From Pomacea canaliculata (taxonomy: Eukaryota > Mollusca > Gastropoda > Architaenioglossa > Ampullariidae), in assembly GCF_003073045.1 (NCBI RefSeq), contig NC_037590.1, positions 5,172,016 to 5,236,015 on the forward strand: 64,000 nt of DNA. Direction: 5' to 3'. Positions 23,931-35,354 of the stretch are shown here, piece by piece. The notes beneath the pieces were generated by a model. The model was not told where the DNA came from, did no database searches, and saw only the letters and a program-made list of their open reading frames with translations. Position numbers and translations under genes: made by a program. Every line of letters starts with the position of its first letter. The stretch's first letter is position 1.

Positions 23931-25399
23931 TCAACTGCTGTGACACTCGTACTGAATATTCAGAGGGCCGAGTGGGCGGCAAACACAGTTGTGGTAGAGA
24001 CGGCCGCGCAGTACGTAGGGGAAGACCTCCCCAGGTCGTCTACAGCGTCCATAGTAATCCTTGCACTCTGCAATCAGTCCGTCAGACAAGCGGCGTCAGT
24101 CCTCCTACAACTACTGCGTCACACTGTCGGTACGTCACACCGTCAGACAAGGGAGACAAACGTCACTGTTCTCACTCGTTGACTGTTTCATACAACGTGC
24201 GCGTCGGCAAGCGTGTCTGTGTCAAGGTTTTATTACATGAAAAGATACTTTATTAACAGATCATTGAAAACAATTAATAAATACAAAACATAATAAATAC
24301 AAACATGAAAATTAGTACGGGAAAAAATTTACAAAAGTCTACAAACACCCCAACAGTAAGACATACAACCAAAAAATACAAATATCAGCAAACCGATAGC
24401 CTTGGGCAAACATGAAAGGAAGTGTTTTTGATAGATTAATCAGCAGTAATGACCCAAACTAAGTCTATCGCCCACCACCTGATGTGAGTAAATAGCTGAG
24501 AAAACAACTCACTAGCTAAGTAGACGGGGTCGAGGCTGTAGTAGAAGAACCTGCTGTCCACCCTCTTGGTGCAGCGGTAGGTCACGCATTCGATTTCAAC
24601 GTCGGCGTTGATCGGGTAGCAGGAGCGTGTTTGTCCGGAATAACACCCTGTACAGACAATACCGTACTTCATCTTTCCTCTTCTCCAGAATTGTACTTGT
24701 AATATCATCAAGTGTATATGGTGTTCTACACTGACTCGGTATTGGTGTTTTGAACCGAGCCAGCAAATAAGGCTACATCATCGTAATGCGTAAACAGATC
24801 CCACATGCAGACAATGAACAGCGTGCCCCAGACGAGATCTGAACCCAGAACAGCCAATTATAATTGTTTTGGTGGCCGAACGTCAAACTTAGGAAAAACG
24901 ATTAAAAAGTGTAAAACGATTTCAACAGCACAAACCCTCTATCCTTACCCCAGTCATCCCATTTAACCCGTGTAGTTAACAAATGCTCACCATCTTCCAA
25001 CATTCTTTGAACTCCAAATTCACAACGGTATTTCACGCAGGGGTTGTGGCCTGTAAAGATGTCGCCATGGTTGTACATGACTCCTTCACAAAGCAGAAGT
25101 CTGGAAAGGAAAGAAAAATGGTCTTCTGTTAGACAGATACAATCCAGCATCATAACTATAACTATTTCTCCATCAGCTCTCACAAAACAAATGACTTCCA
25201 TCTCCAGTCATGTAGTATACTCTCACTTACTATTGTCGCTGGATCTCTTCTCTGTATCTATTTTTTCCTCCACCTGCTCCTCTCCTGGAGGTGCAATAGT
25301 CACAGTTTCTGACACTGTCGCACCCTTGTCGTCGGAATCTTCTGCTGAGGTACAGGTAAGGACGATGGCCAACAGCACCACATGGAGACCTTTGCCCAT
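23931..25399 (-). CDS. Gene F: secreted VWC-like cysteine-rich gene, near-copy of E
   Basis: Exon 1 (25399-25231, 169 bp) differs from gene E by one residue in the signal and linker region. Exon 2 (25100-24991) has PCVKYRC; exon 3 (24647-24513, 135 bp) has GCYSGQTRSC and CVTYRC; exon 4 (24067-23931, 137 bp) has CKDYYGRCRRPGEVF, NCVCR and YECHSS. Splice sites are conserved. The frame across the exons is not intact, with about one break, so F is a young pseudogene or has an assembly error. Exon 3 differs from that of E at about 21 of 45 residues although the flanking exons are nearly identical. Confidence 0.65.
24735..24865 (-). repeat. tRNA-derived SINE fragment in gene F intron
   Basis: Contains tail (tattggtgttttgaaccg, agccagcaaataaggc) and middle words (cccacatgcagacaatgaacag, gacgagatctgaaccc) of the SINE family, with the head degraded. 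Confidence 0.65.
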
Positions 25400-25683
25400 T
25401 GTGCTTCTGAAAGTTTGCAACAGCAAAATGTTTTCTTTAAGGTCTACTTGAGTCTGATTGACTTTATTTGAAGCGAAAATGTGAAAGAAAACTCACGATA
25501 AACACAGGCTAGCTAAAACAACGATACAGAAAATTACAATTCCATAATTTTTAAATGAAGGTAGACAAGCAGTTCCTCTTGTGGATAGACAGACATGTAG
25601 CAAAGTAGTGAGTCATATGGTGAGTTAAATCTGATATAGATATGAAAATAGATGTAGTACACAAGTCGTGAAAACACACTAAC

Positions 25684-25804
25684 CTTTTTCTGTCTCAGCT
25701 TAAATGAGTCCGGTAGAAAATAGTAATATTTGCTCAGATTCCTGTGTTTGTTGTTTTCCAGCAGACGGAATCAGCAACTGTAGCGCCCTTGTCTCCTTTT
25801 ATAA
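25684..25804 (-). promoter_or_regulatory. Gene F promoter (TATA box) and non-coding first exon
   Basis: A minus-strand ttataaaagg (25804-25795) is followed by gacaagggcg, as in genes D and E, and by a donor gttagt at about 25683. The layout and spacing copy those of gene E. Confidence 0.6.
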
Positions 25805-27399
25805 GCGGCAGACAATCTCTTGCATCTGTTTTTTTAACCACCTTTGCCCCTGCCACTGTGATCTTTCTGTTCGACCTTTTAAGAGAAACAAATAGTCCTT
25901 TATTTATTTTCATGAAAATGTCACTCCCGCCAGCTTTCAACAAACCCCAGGCAGGCGGCTGTCATTACCATTAATGCAGTCTCTGCAATTAAAGAGTGAG
26001 AAGACATTGATATGCTGTGTAGTCCTCCACAGTAGGGTAGCCCTATAGGACTGAACTCAACTGGACTTTCTGTCCTGGTGATCGTGATGCGTGCAAATAA
26101 ATTTTAATAACAGAAAAAATTAATATTGGTTTTATTTTACAAATTCAACGCTGATAACAATTATTATACGGAAGAATAATATCACAATACAACCAGTAAA
26201 GCTGTATGCACTTAAAACAGCCACGTATTGTGCTCTTTGTCTAAGTGGATTGTGATTAGTTACGTTGTGAGCAAAAGAAAAATAATGACATGAACCCAAA
26301 CAACAAAGAATTAATGTCAATGTAGACTTTCCATAGTTTTCACTTTTACACACACACACACAGAGACAAAGAGGTGGGGAACTAAAAAATAGAGCAAATT
26401 TAGCTTCATCCTTTTTGAAATGTTGCGTATAATGATCATTTCTTAATATCTCTCAATGGGCGAATACAAATGTGTTCAACAAAAAAAACATTACCATAAT
26501 TACTGAGTAAGACCACTTTGCTTGAAACCCAGAGAGTTAACTACCCATTTATATGATAACCACGGTACATCAACTTAGTAGCTGCTCAGCTAGTGGCCTC
26601 ACGATTCTGAATACGACTCTGGACATAAACTGTAAACGAATGTAACAGACTCAACGGGAATCAGCTTATTAATCACTGCTGTTCCTCCCACCTCCTCACA
26701 CCGACCACTGTGTACATACGTGGACACATTTGAGGCCTGAGTCACTGGAAGTGGAGGTATAAACGTCCTCCACAAAATGTCAGAAAAAAACAGAGAGTAA
26801 GATAATCAACACAACATTCACTGAAAGTTATCAAACTTCTGCTGGGGAAATATCTACAATAAAAATCACTTTTTAACAATAAAGAAAATAACTTCACGCC
26901 ATCAAACACTGTTAAGTAAATCCTTTATCTGAAAAGAATCAGGTTTGCCGTTAGTGGGTTCGCGTTGTTCGGTGTTACTAAGCACAACAGGCAAGTTTTG
27001 ACACTACGCAGGCTACAACATTTAAAAGATGATCAACTATCTTATCAAATTACTCTAAAAGGTGATAAATATAGCATATCTGTAAAAAATAAAATGCTTA
27101 CAAATTTTGTAGACTTGGTAGAGCTAGCGGTTGTCATAACTGCTCGAACTTAGCAATCAGCATTTTTTACTGTAAGACTGGTTACTCGTATTATGGACTG
27201 ATGGATACATAGAATGTTGCAGCTAGTCAGTGAATAACTGACGAGGGTGGAGTTGGAGGATGGGGCTGGGAATAGGGGTTGGGGGTTGGGAGGTCATCTT
27301 ACTTCCAGTAAAAGGTTAAAAAAAGTAAGCTAGTACAAAACAGTAAAGAAAGATTCCCGCTTCAGATCTTTGCAAGACTAGCCATTTAGTTTATTTTTA

Positions 27400-28180
27400 T
27401 TTTCTCCTACATTCTTTAAAATGTTGCCAAAATAATATGATTTATATTTCGTTTCCCCTTCAATGTAAACGCAGCACTTATGATCTCACTCCATTGGTCG
27501 GTTTTAAAAGCGGAAATGGAACACTACGGAACATGACCAATGGTAGTTTACGTATGTGCAGTATATTTGCCATAAAATACCTGTTCTGTTCAACATTAAG
27601 TGCATTAATTAAGATGAAATATGTATTAAAAAGAAGTGCGTCACAGGACAAAACTAAAATAAAAAAGATATCTTCAAAAGAACACACCTCGTCATGGATA
27701 ACAGCTGTACAAATGACAATTCGCGAAGTCTGCTTACATAACAACTATTGTTAATACAAAGAAAGTAGCCCTAAAACAACTGACTGAACAACATATTCTG
27801 TTCTAGAGTCATAGAGCTCCGTTTTGCACAGGGGTAGTAATCCCTGATTACATGCGTCTAAAAATTGCAGTGCTCTCCCTTTGTATGTTGTCTGGCAAAA
27901 AGTTATAGCCTACTTTCAAAGCTTATTTCGGGCGTCTTTCTTTGTTTTGTTTTTTGTTTTTGTTTGTTTTTTGTTTTTTTTGTTTTTTTTGGTTTGTTTT
28001 TGTTTTTGTTAGTTTGTTGTTTTTGTTTTTTTGAAAAGAACATTTTGAATCTTTCCCCATCTTTTCGTGGAAATCGGGTGCAGCACATTCCCGAGGCGTG
28101 GTTCTCACTATGGAAACCACACGTCATAGGGTCACGTGACGGAGAACGAGATTTAGTCGAAGCAAAAAAAAAAACAACAA
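27400..28180. other. No gene; T/G-rich low-complexity tract
   Basis: Positions 27940-28030 form a run of T with interspersed G. The open frames crossing it on both strands are compositional. Nothing else is recognised. Confidence 0.5.
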
Positions 28181-28184
28181 AAGA

Positions 28185-28335
28185 GTCCCGTGTAATTTCT
28201 CTTATTAAACACAACATTCTACTAAAAACCTTCAACGTCTTCCACATGAACACACATATAAATAGACGAGATTCAAATTTATCTTACTCTTTACGCGATT
28301 CTAAGCACTTTTATTTTGCCTTTAGAATCCCTATA
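28185..28335 (+). repeat. Interspersed repeat, inverted relative to 33400-33545
   Basis: The two stretches share, in opposite orientation, words such as aacacaacat, aaaaccttcaac, cacatgaa, gacgagattcaaat and gcgattctaagca-like runs. They flank about 5 kb that includes the LINE at 29.96-32.38 kb. The family is not known to me. Confidence 0.55.
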
Positions 28336-28859
28336 TAAACATTGGGTTGTAAAACGCTATATACATTGTTCTAGTACAACACAGATTTAATGTATGCTTA
28401 TTAGGTGTGATTTGTCAAACAAAGTTTTCTTTTTGAATAGTGTGCTCGTACATAATCTGAAGAATGAAGAAAACTCGAGAAGACATTGTAGAATGTAGAG
28501 GCTTCATCGGATGATTGTATTAAGGAGTACTAAGCATAAATTCCACTTCAATATTTATGTTTCTTGAGATTATTACCTTCTAAATGTTACATTACAAATC
28601 TCTCTAAGGAAGCTCAACTTTCGCGTAGGTAAAGCACTTTTAATCTGCTCAGTGAAGACTTCAAAGTGCATGGAGACCCCCAACATTCAGCACTTAAGTG
28701 TAGCTACTCTGTCAACTACCTACAGTTATTTATCATGGCTTTACCTACTGGTAGTGTAGAAACAGATGGTTAAGCCTTAGAGTAAAGCCGCAAAGAATAA
28801 TAAAAGTGACATGAGGATGCAATCTAAGCTTGTAAAACAAGTGGAATGATCCGTTAAGT

Positions 28860-29045
28860 CTCTGGTTAATGTCAATCAGTGACATATTTCCTTGACATCA
28901 TTAGCGCGTTTATATATTGATAAATGTTAGGTATATTTAAGCCACCATTACGAACAGTTTTCACTACAACTTTCCTGTTTATTCGATCAGGTTTTCCATC
29001 CCACACAAAGTTAAAGCATTTCTATTGGAGTTCCTTCTAGGAAAT
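28860..29045 (-). mobile_element. LINE (L1/Tx1-like) reverse transcriptase C-terminal fragment
   Basis: Minus-strand translation gives FVWDGKPDRINRKVVV then NGGLNIPNIYQYINAL, matching the F(L/V)WxGKPxRIxRxxL...GGLxxP motif downstream of the L1/Tx1 RT domain. Only this short piece is recognisable. Confidence 0.65.
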
Positions 29046-29959
29046 CTTAGTGTGCCCTCCGACTCGTCGTCACTTAGAAACTCATCGATGAGTGTAGCAA
29101 GGGCTATCACAAGCGATGACATAAACTTATTGAAAGATCTTGAAGTGAAATAATACCATAATCTTACCGAGAGGGACCCTTCAGATAGTTGTTTTGCGTC
29201 TTTCCTGTATGACTGTAAAGTTTCAGCAGAGTGGTTAGCACTTTAGTCGGGAGAAAACGAACACACTTAGCACATACACGCTCCTAAACGAATTCTCTCT
29301 CAAATATCTGTTTAATATATTTGATATTAATTTCTCAATTCTTTAAAATTTCTTGCTTTTGCTCTTGTGTGCATGTGCGTGTGTGAGAGAGAGAGAAGGG
29401 AGAGGGAGAGATAAAGAGGGAGTAGGAAGAAGAAGAGAATAGAACTAAAACTGAAGTGTACTCATTACAGTACCTTTATTCCGAAAAAAATACTTTTGTT
29501 TTAAGAAATTTAAAGTTAAACACTTTTACTTTGAATAACTCGAAAACATTATGAATACATATTCACATTCTATTTTTGAGGACAGTTAAAGGGATACAGG
29601 TGTCAGGACTGGTTCAAGTTAATTCAGTAGAATTAATTAGCAAACTTCAATCTGAAGCTAGATTTTTGTTTAGGGTTACGTTTAGAAAGAGACTACGCCA
29701 TTGCATCGTGAGCTTTACACTCACCACCGGCCTAAACACACATGACTCATCAAGCAGACATAAAGAACACACACGGAACAGTAATCGCTGAATAACTAAC
29801 GAACTTTGCGATCAGCAATAGGATTGATAAATTTGATTTTATTTTATCCAGGCTGTACTCGAAGGTGGGAAGGAGGTATCGGCCCTATTTCTAATGCTGT
29901 TGGTGCATTAAGGTGGTCATCACTCATTTGTCAATCACTCAAGATAAAACGCTCTTCAT

Positions 29960-32382
29960 TGAAGTCAATCTACTTTTAAAGCTATATATGGATTAAAAAG
30001 CTAAATGTCACTGAACACCAATGGAAAGATGTAAAGATAAAGATAGACCCAAAACTCGTAGATATAGATAAATATGGCCCAAATGTGTAAAATGACACAC
30101 AACATAAAAATAAATTTTGGGAAGATGTATTAAATGCTTATAAGGAATTATATTATTATGTCAAGCCAGAAACATCAAAGGAGGTAATGGCAGAACCAAT
30201 TAATACACTTAAACAGTAGATTTCAGCTTGGCAAGAAGGTTATTTTCTTTAAAAACTGGGTTAGTAAAGGGTTATATAGAATTCAACATTTTTATAATGA
30301 ATCTGGAGTACTTTTGTCCCTGGGTGAAATTAATGCCAAGTATGGAACAACAATAGATATAGTTACATACATGGGCTGTGCAAAAATAATTAAAAAATTT
30401 ATACAGTCAATGGGCATTACAATTAGGAACAACACTGCGCAAGAAACATCAAAAACTATTAAACTAATTAATTCTATAAAGAAAGGTTCCAAATATTATT
30501 ACGAAATATTGACAAAAAATACAATCAGGCCCAAATGTTGTGAAAAGTGGGAAAATAAAATGGGGGCCCAATTACCCTGGAAAATAATATTTTCAAAGGT
30601 TCAAGGAATAAAATATTAAACTGAGATGGTTTCAGTGCAGATTACACACAGAATTCTAGGTACAAACTCCTGGCAGAATATATGGGGTAGAAGTTAATAA
30701 TAAATGCACTTTCTGTGGCAATGAAAGGGAGACAATTGAACATCTATTTTGGCGCTGTAAGGCAACCAAACTATTTTGGACAAGCCTAGAAAAGGCAATA
30801 AGGGAAAAATGCTCTAAAAATAATAAATTAGCACTTAACGAATCTGTAATACTATTTTGATATGAAGCAAACTGTCCAATAGATAAGGTGTTAGAGAATA
30901 TACTACTAGAAGCAAAGTTGTTTATCTATAAATGTAAAATAGAGAAGAAACAGTCAGACTTAAGAGTTTTTATTCTGCAGTTAAATAGAAAATACAAGAT
31001 TGAGGAATTTAGCGCACTTGTTAATATGAAATTGCAGGAATTTATAATAAGCTGGGCTGATTATATGAATTTTATGAATTTATCTGAAACTATATAATTT
31101 CACAACTTTATATTAAACAAAAAATAATAATAAAATAAAAAATAATGTGACTGCCTGGTGGGGGGATAGGTAAAACAAGAAAAGTAAAATACATTTAATT
31201 TGTTTTGCATTTAGTTTTAAAAGTCCTATTTTCTTTCAACAAACAAACACCTGGTAGGTACAGAGAAAAACAAATGTTGAACAGACATTATTTCCTCCAT
31301 ATTCTACCAATGATCACGTCAACTACTGTGCAACTTCTAATTGTTTCTATTGATCTGTTATTTATGTGGGTACTGTTTATTGTTTATGAATTGTTTGCAG
31401 TCCTATGCTCCAGTGGGGGCATACAGGACTAAGAAGTCTGTTTAGTAGTGATGCTACATATGCAAACTTTTGGAATGAAAATAATGATTTCATGTCAAAG
31501 TTTCAGTGACTAACATTTGGTTTAAGTTATTTTTGGTGTTAATTAAGAGGGGTCATTTAATATATCATTTCCAGAGTTTTTCTAGTGTGAATATTTTTTA
31601 AGTGGATATTTTCTGAGCTTGGGAAATGGTCAAATTGTGAATGAAACATATGGGTACTGTCAAAATTTTTGAATGTCTACATTAGAAATATGCATAATCT
31701 GTATTGAATCAATCTTTGTGAAAGAAGGGTTTCCTTTGGACGTGAACAGAATGCTTGAAAAAAAAAAAAGGTGCAGGTGTAGGGAGCCTTGCTATGCTGT
31801 TGCTAAGCACAGATCACCTCAATTTGAATTATTTTCCAGGTAATGGGTTGATTGTATGCATGTCAGTAATTGTAGTACTAGTACAACCCAAAACTCAGGT
31901 ATGATGAAAACAATATATCAGAGTGTCAAGAGAACCAAGAAGTATGTTTTAGAAGAATACAAAGGACAGTGATGGTGTTTTGCTTTCTTAGTGACACATT
32001 TAAGCTCTCCTACTGGTCAGTTGATACTTCAAACGGGAGTGCTTATGTCTATGGGCTGCTGGAAAGTTTAGTACAGTTTACTCCATTTGCATGTTTCTCA
32101 GTCTCTGTCTATGCTCTTTTGTGTGTGCACCTTTCTTTTTGAATGCTGTACAGATGCACACTGGTCAATCCTAAACAAATCTTTTGCAGTACTCCTTTTT
32201 TTTAATTACAACGCTTATAGGTTACTTTTTGCTTGTGAATTTTTTTTTTTAATTATTATTTTTTCCTTTCTTATTTTTGTAATGTTTGGTGTTCCATATT
32301 ATAAGATGCATTATTGATGGCGAAAATAAAAAAAAAGTATTAAAAAGTAAAAATCCTTACAGAATACAAAAAAAAAAAAAAA
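29960..32382 (+). mobile_element. LINE (L1/Tx1-like), 5'-truncated, with 3' UTR and A-rich tail
   Basis: From about 29970 to 31097 the plus strand encodes, over several frames with stops, the C-terminal part of an L1/Tx1-type ORF2: HQWKDVKIKIDP, MGAQLPWKIIFSKV, LRWFQ, a zinc-knuckle-like CTFCGNERETIEHLFWRC, and a final stretch ending NLSETI and TAA. The 3' UTR follows and ends in A-rich runs at 32325-32382. At least three frame breaks occur. The endonuclease and RT catalytic parts are absent. Target duplications were not found. Confidence 0.7.
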
Positions 32383-32389
32383 GATTTCC

Positions 32390-33810
32390 TAGAAGGACAC
32401 TTCGTTGGTGATTGCTAGATACAACCAATCCATGTATCTCTCCTCATAAACACTCTCAAACAACATATCTAAGCTGCAGGGGCAACATTTCACTTTTTAT
32501 TGAGCTTTTGGAGAACAGATGACAGCAGCCAAAACTGAAATCAAACCCTTTTCGATTCTACTGTTTGGAATTTTCAGCTAACTGCACTCTGTGGTAGTTA
32601 ACTGAAAAAAACAGGCATACCTGATACTCATTAACGATAATCGCTAGTTAAAACTGCATTTTATTCCTAGAATCTTTGAAGCAAAGCTGAATGCGTTGAT
32701 GCGTGTGTGTGTGTGCGCGCGCGCTTTGTTGTAAGCTATGCAAATTGACAAAATGTGCAGAAGTTTTCCATGTACGGGGAGGTCATACACTACGTTCATA
32801 AGTCTGGATCCTCCGCTCTATGCTCCATAAAATAAATCTACGTAGAACAAATTTTGACAACATGGTCGTCTGTCTTTCTCTCTCCATCAAACACACATAG
32901 AGAGAAAAAAACCACCTAGACAGACAAGATATATGCATGGCGGCCGGCAACACTACCATGTTTCTCTCTCTCTTTCGCTTCCCTGTACCCTTATATGTCA
33001 TCCCTACAAACAGTGAGCGATGTCAGCCTAGCAGGCGAAGGGTCATCAACCAGACAACACAAAGTGCTCTGGTTATTAATGCATTTTACGCAGTATTAGC
33101 TTCGTGCATATGTTCTTTGGTTTTTCTAATTTTCTAACCCCCTTGAAAGAGCAGGAACTTTTACGAATTTGCATGCTTTTCAGTAGCCACCTCATTAGAT
33201 TAAACTGCTCATTAGATTTGTTGTGTTACTATAACGTTTAAACATATGTCGACCCAAATATAACTTCTTTCTTATTACTTCGATAGTCTGCTGTACCAGC
33301 TTCTCCAAACTAACAATAATCGAGATCAGTGTCGAGTGTTAACACGATCAGTGTCGAGAAATGTATATGTCACAGTTTGAGACTTCAACAACTCCGTGCT
33401 CTTCAAAGTGATTCTAGAGGCAAAATACAACTGCTTAGAATGGCGTACAGAGTAGGATCCATTTGAATCTCGTCTAGTTTCCCGTCTCTTCATGTGGAGA
33501 AAGTTGAAGGTTTTGTAGCATGTTGTGTTCAATAAAAGAAATTACACAATTATTTCTCCTGTATTGTACTCTGTAATTGTATCTAAATATATTTTTGAAA
33601 CGTTGGACCGTCGCCACAGCTTTATCACAAGCCTTGAGTATCCTTTTCAACAGGAAAGTGCTTCCACATTGAGGCGATTTCACACTAAAGAGAGGGACAG
33701 GGGGGGTAGAGGAAATCAGAGGACCCGGAGAAATTTCCCGACGCTACTCCCACGGACAGGTGACACATACAGAGCGTGTCGCGAGACGGGATCTGAACCC
33801 TGCGTCTGGG
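32390..33810. other. No gene; short repeats only
   Basis: Holds a TG/CG run at 32702-32724, the inverted partner repeat at 33400-33545, and a tRNA-like repeat fragment at about 33700-33812 (acccggagaaatttccc, gagacgggatctgaaccc) resembling the piece near 4350-4430. Confidence 0.45.
33400..33545 (-). repeat. Interspersed repeat, inverted partner of 28185-28335
   Basis: See the partner entry. It adds about 30 bp of clear similarity near gaaagttgaaggtttt and gttgtgttcaataa. Confidence 0.55.
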
Positions 33811-33814
33811 AGTG

Positions 33815-34650
33815 AAAGATACTGTGTGTAAAGATAGCAATGTGTGTGTGAGTGTGTGAGTGAGAGAGAGAGAGAGAGAAAGATACTGTATGTAAAGATA
33901 GCAATGTGTGTGTAAGTGTGTGTGTGAGAGAGAGAGAGAGAGAGATACTGTATGTAAAGATAGCAATGTGTGTGTAAGTGTGTCTGTGTTAGTGAGGTAC
34001 TTTATGTAAAGATAGCAATGTGTGTGTGAGTGTGTGAGTGTGTGTGTGTGAGAGAGATACTGTATGTAAAGATAGCAATGTGTGTGTAAGTGTGTGTGAG
34101 AGAGAGAGAGAGAGATACTGTATGTAAAGATAGCAATGTGTGTGTAAGTGTGTCTGTGTTAGTGAGGTACTGTATGTAAAGATAGCAATGTGTGTGTGAG
34201 TGTGTCTGTGTTAGTGAGGTACTGTATGTAAAGATAGCAATGTGTGTGTAAGTGTGTCTGTGTTAGTGAGGTACTGTATGTAAAGATAGCAATGTGTGTG
34301 TGAGTGTGAGTGAGAGAGAGAGAGAGAGAAAGATACTGTATGTAAAGATAGCAATGTGTGTGTGAGTTGTGTGTGTGTGAGAGAGAGATACTGTATGTAA
34401 AGATAGCAATGTGTGTGTGTGTGTGTCTGTGTTAGTGAGGTACTGTATGTAAAGATAGCAATGTGTGTGTGAGTGTGTGTGAGAGAGAGAGAGAGATATT
34501 GTATGTAAAGATACCAATGTGTGTGTGAGTGTGTGTGAGAGAGAGAGAGATACTGTATGTAAAGATAGCAATGTGTGTGTGTGTGTGTGTGTCTGTGTTA
34601 GTGAGATACTGTATGTAAAGATACCAATGTGTGTCAATATGTGGCAATGT
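33815..34650. repeat. Minisatellite of about 45-75 bp units (TGTG/GAGA mixed)
   Basis: The core gatactgtatgtaaagatag followed by caatgtgtgtgt recurs about 14 times. Between cores lie variable blocks of either (GA)n or a tctgtgttagtgaggta spacer. The alternation of two spacer types gives a higher-order pattern. The His/Thr/Leu-rich frames seen on the minus strand are products of the repeat. Confidence 0.95.
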
Positions 34651-34659
34651 ATATTTGAG

Positions 34660-35352
34660 ATCTCAATACACATTAGATGGCGAGAGATCAATAATGAATC
34701 TTGAATCTTAACTTTCTCACTACACTAGTGACAAGCGAGTGTTTGAACCCCTACACGACTGGACCAACGACAAACGGTCTTCTAATGGGAGTGACAATGG
34801 ATAACGAAAATAACAGGAGCAGTGCTAACAATCTTCAAACAAAACAAAATTCAGAAACTGCGGACTCTATGAAACACCCTTCAAGATATTTCACGAGCCT
34901 CAACCCCCGGACTATGTATTTGTGCTTTATTTCCAGCGATTGTCGTTCAGTGTGGTGTTGGCCTTGAAGACCTGAATCTTATATGAGAAGCGTGTTATGA
35001 AGACAATGTATTCTGAGTGCACACGTGTGTTCTGTTTGAGAACGTTTGTCTTGGTTGTCACGTGGTGCTACTGGTTGAACACTACTACACCTGCTGGCAA
35101 CACGTTTGTGGAAAGTCATCAATGACACTGAGAATATTTGTGGACTTTCTGTATACTTTAATATCAAAGACTCTTGAGCTCTCTGACAGTGTGGTATACA
35201 GAAGTCATTTGTAAATTGCATAACAGGAGTTGATCAACAATTTAGTGTATGGCTATATATGCCACGTGCGTGAAAACAGTGTACCTTTAGTTAATAAATA
35301 TGCTAGTATAGCCTTAAGTTATACAAGTATCTCTGAAATAGGAGTGTATTAG
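34660..35352. other. No gene seen
   Basis: Unique-looking sequence without a supported exon, repeat or promoter on either strand. Confidence 0.4.
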
Positions 35353-35354
35353 TA

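Larger units (their letters stand above)
23400..27400. repeat. Segmental duplication, copy containing gene F
   Basis: Partner of 15750-20600. Gene F, the promoter and the upstream stretch at 26120-26340 and 26690-27010 match the E copy in order and orientation. Noncoding parts have many small indels while exons 1 and 4 are nearly identical. Confidence 0.75.

Noticed and set aside
27865-28338. Plus-strand frame rich in Phe and Leu resembling membrane segments
   Set aside because: Caused by a T-rich low-complexity tract.
33685-34691. Minus-strand frames with repeated Leu-Ser-Leu-His-Thr and His-Thr runs
   Set aside because: They are read-throughs of the minisatellite, in all frames alike.
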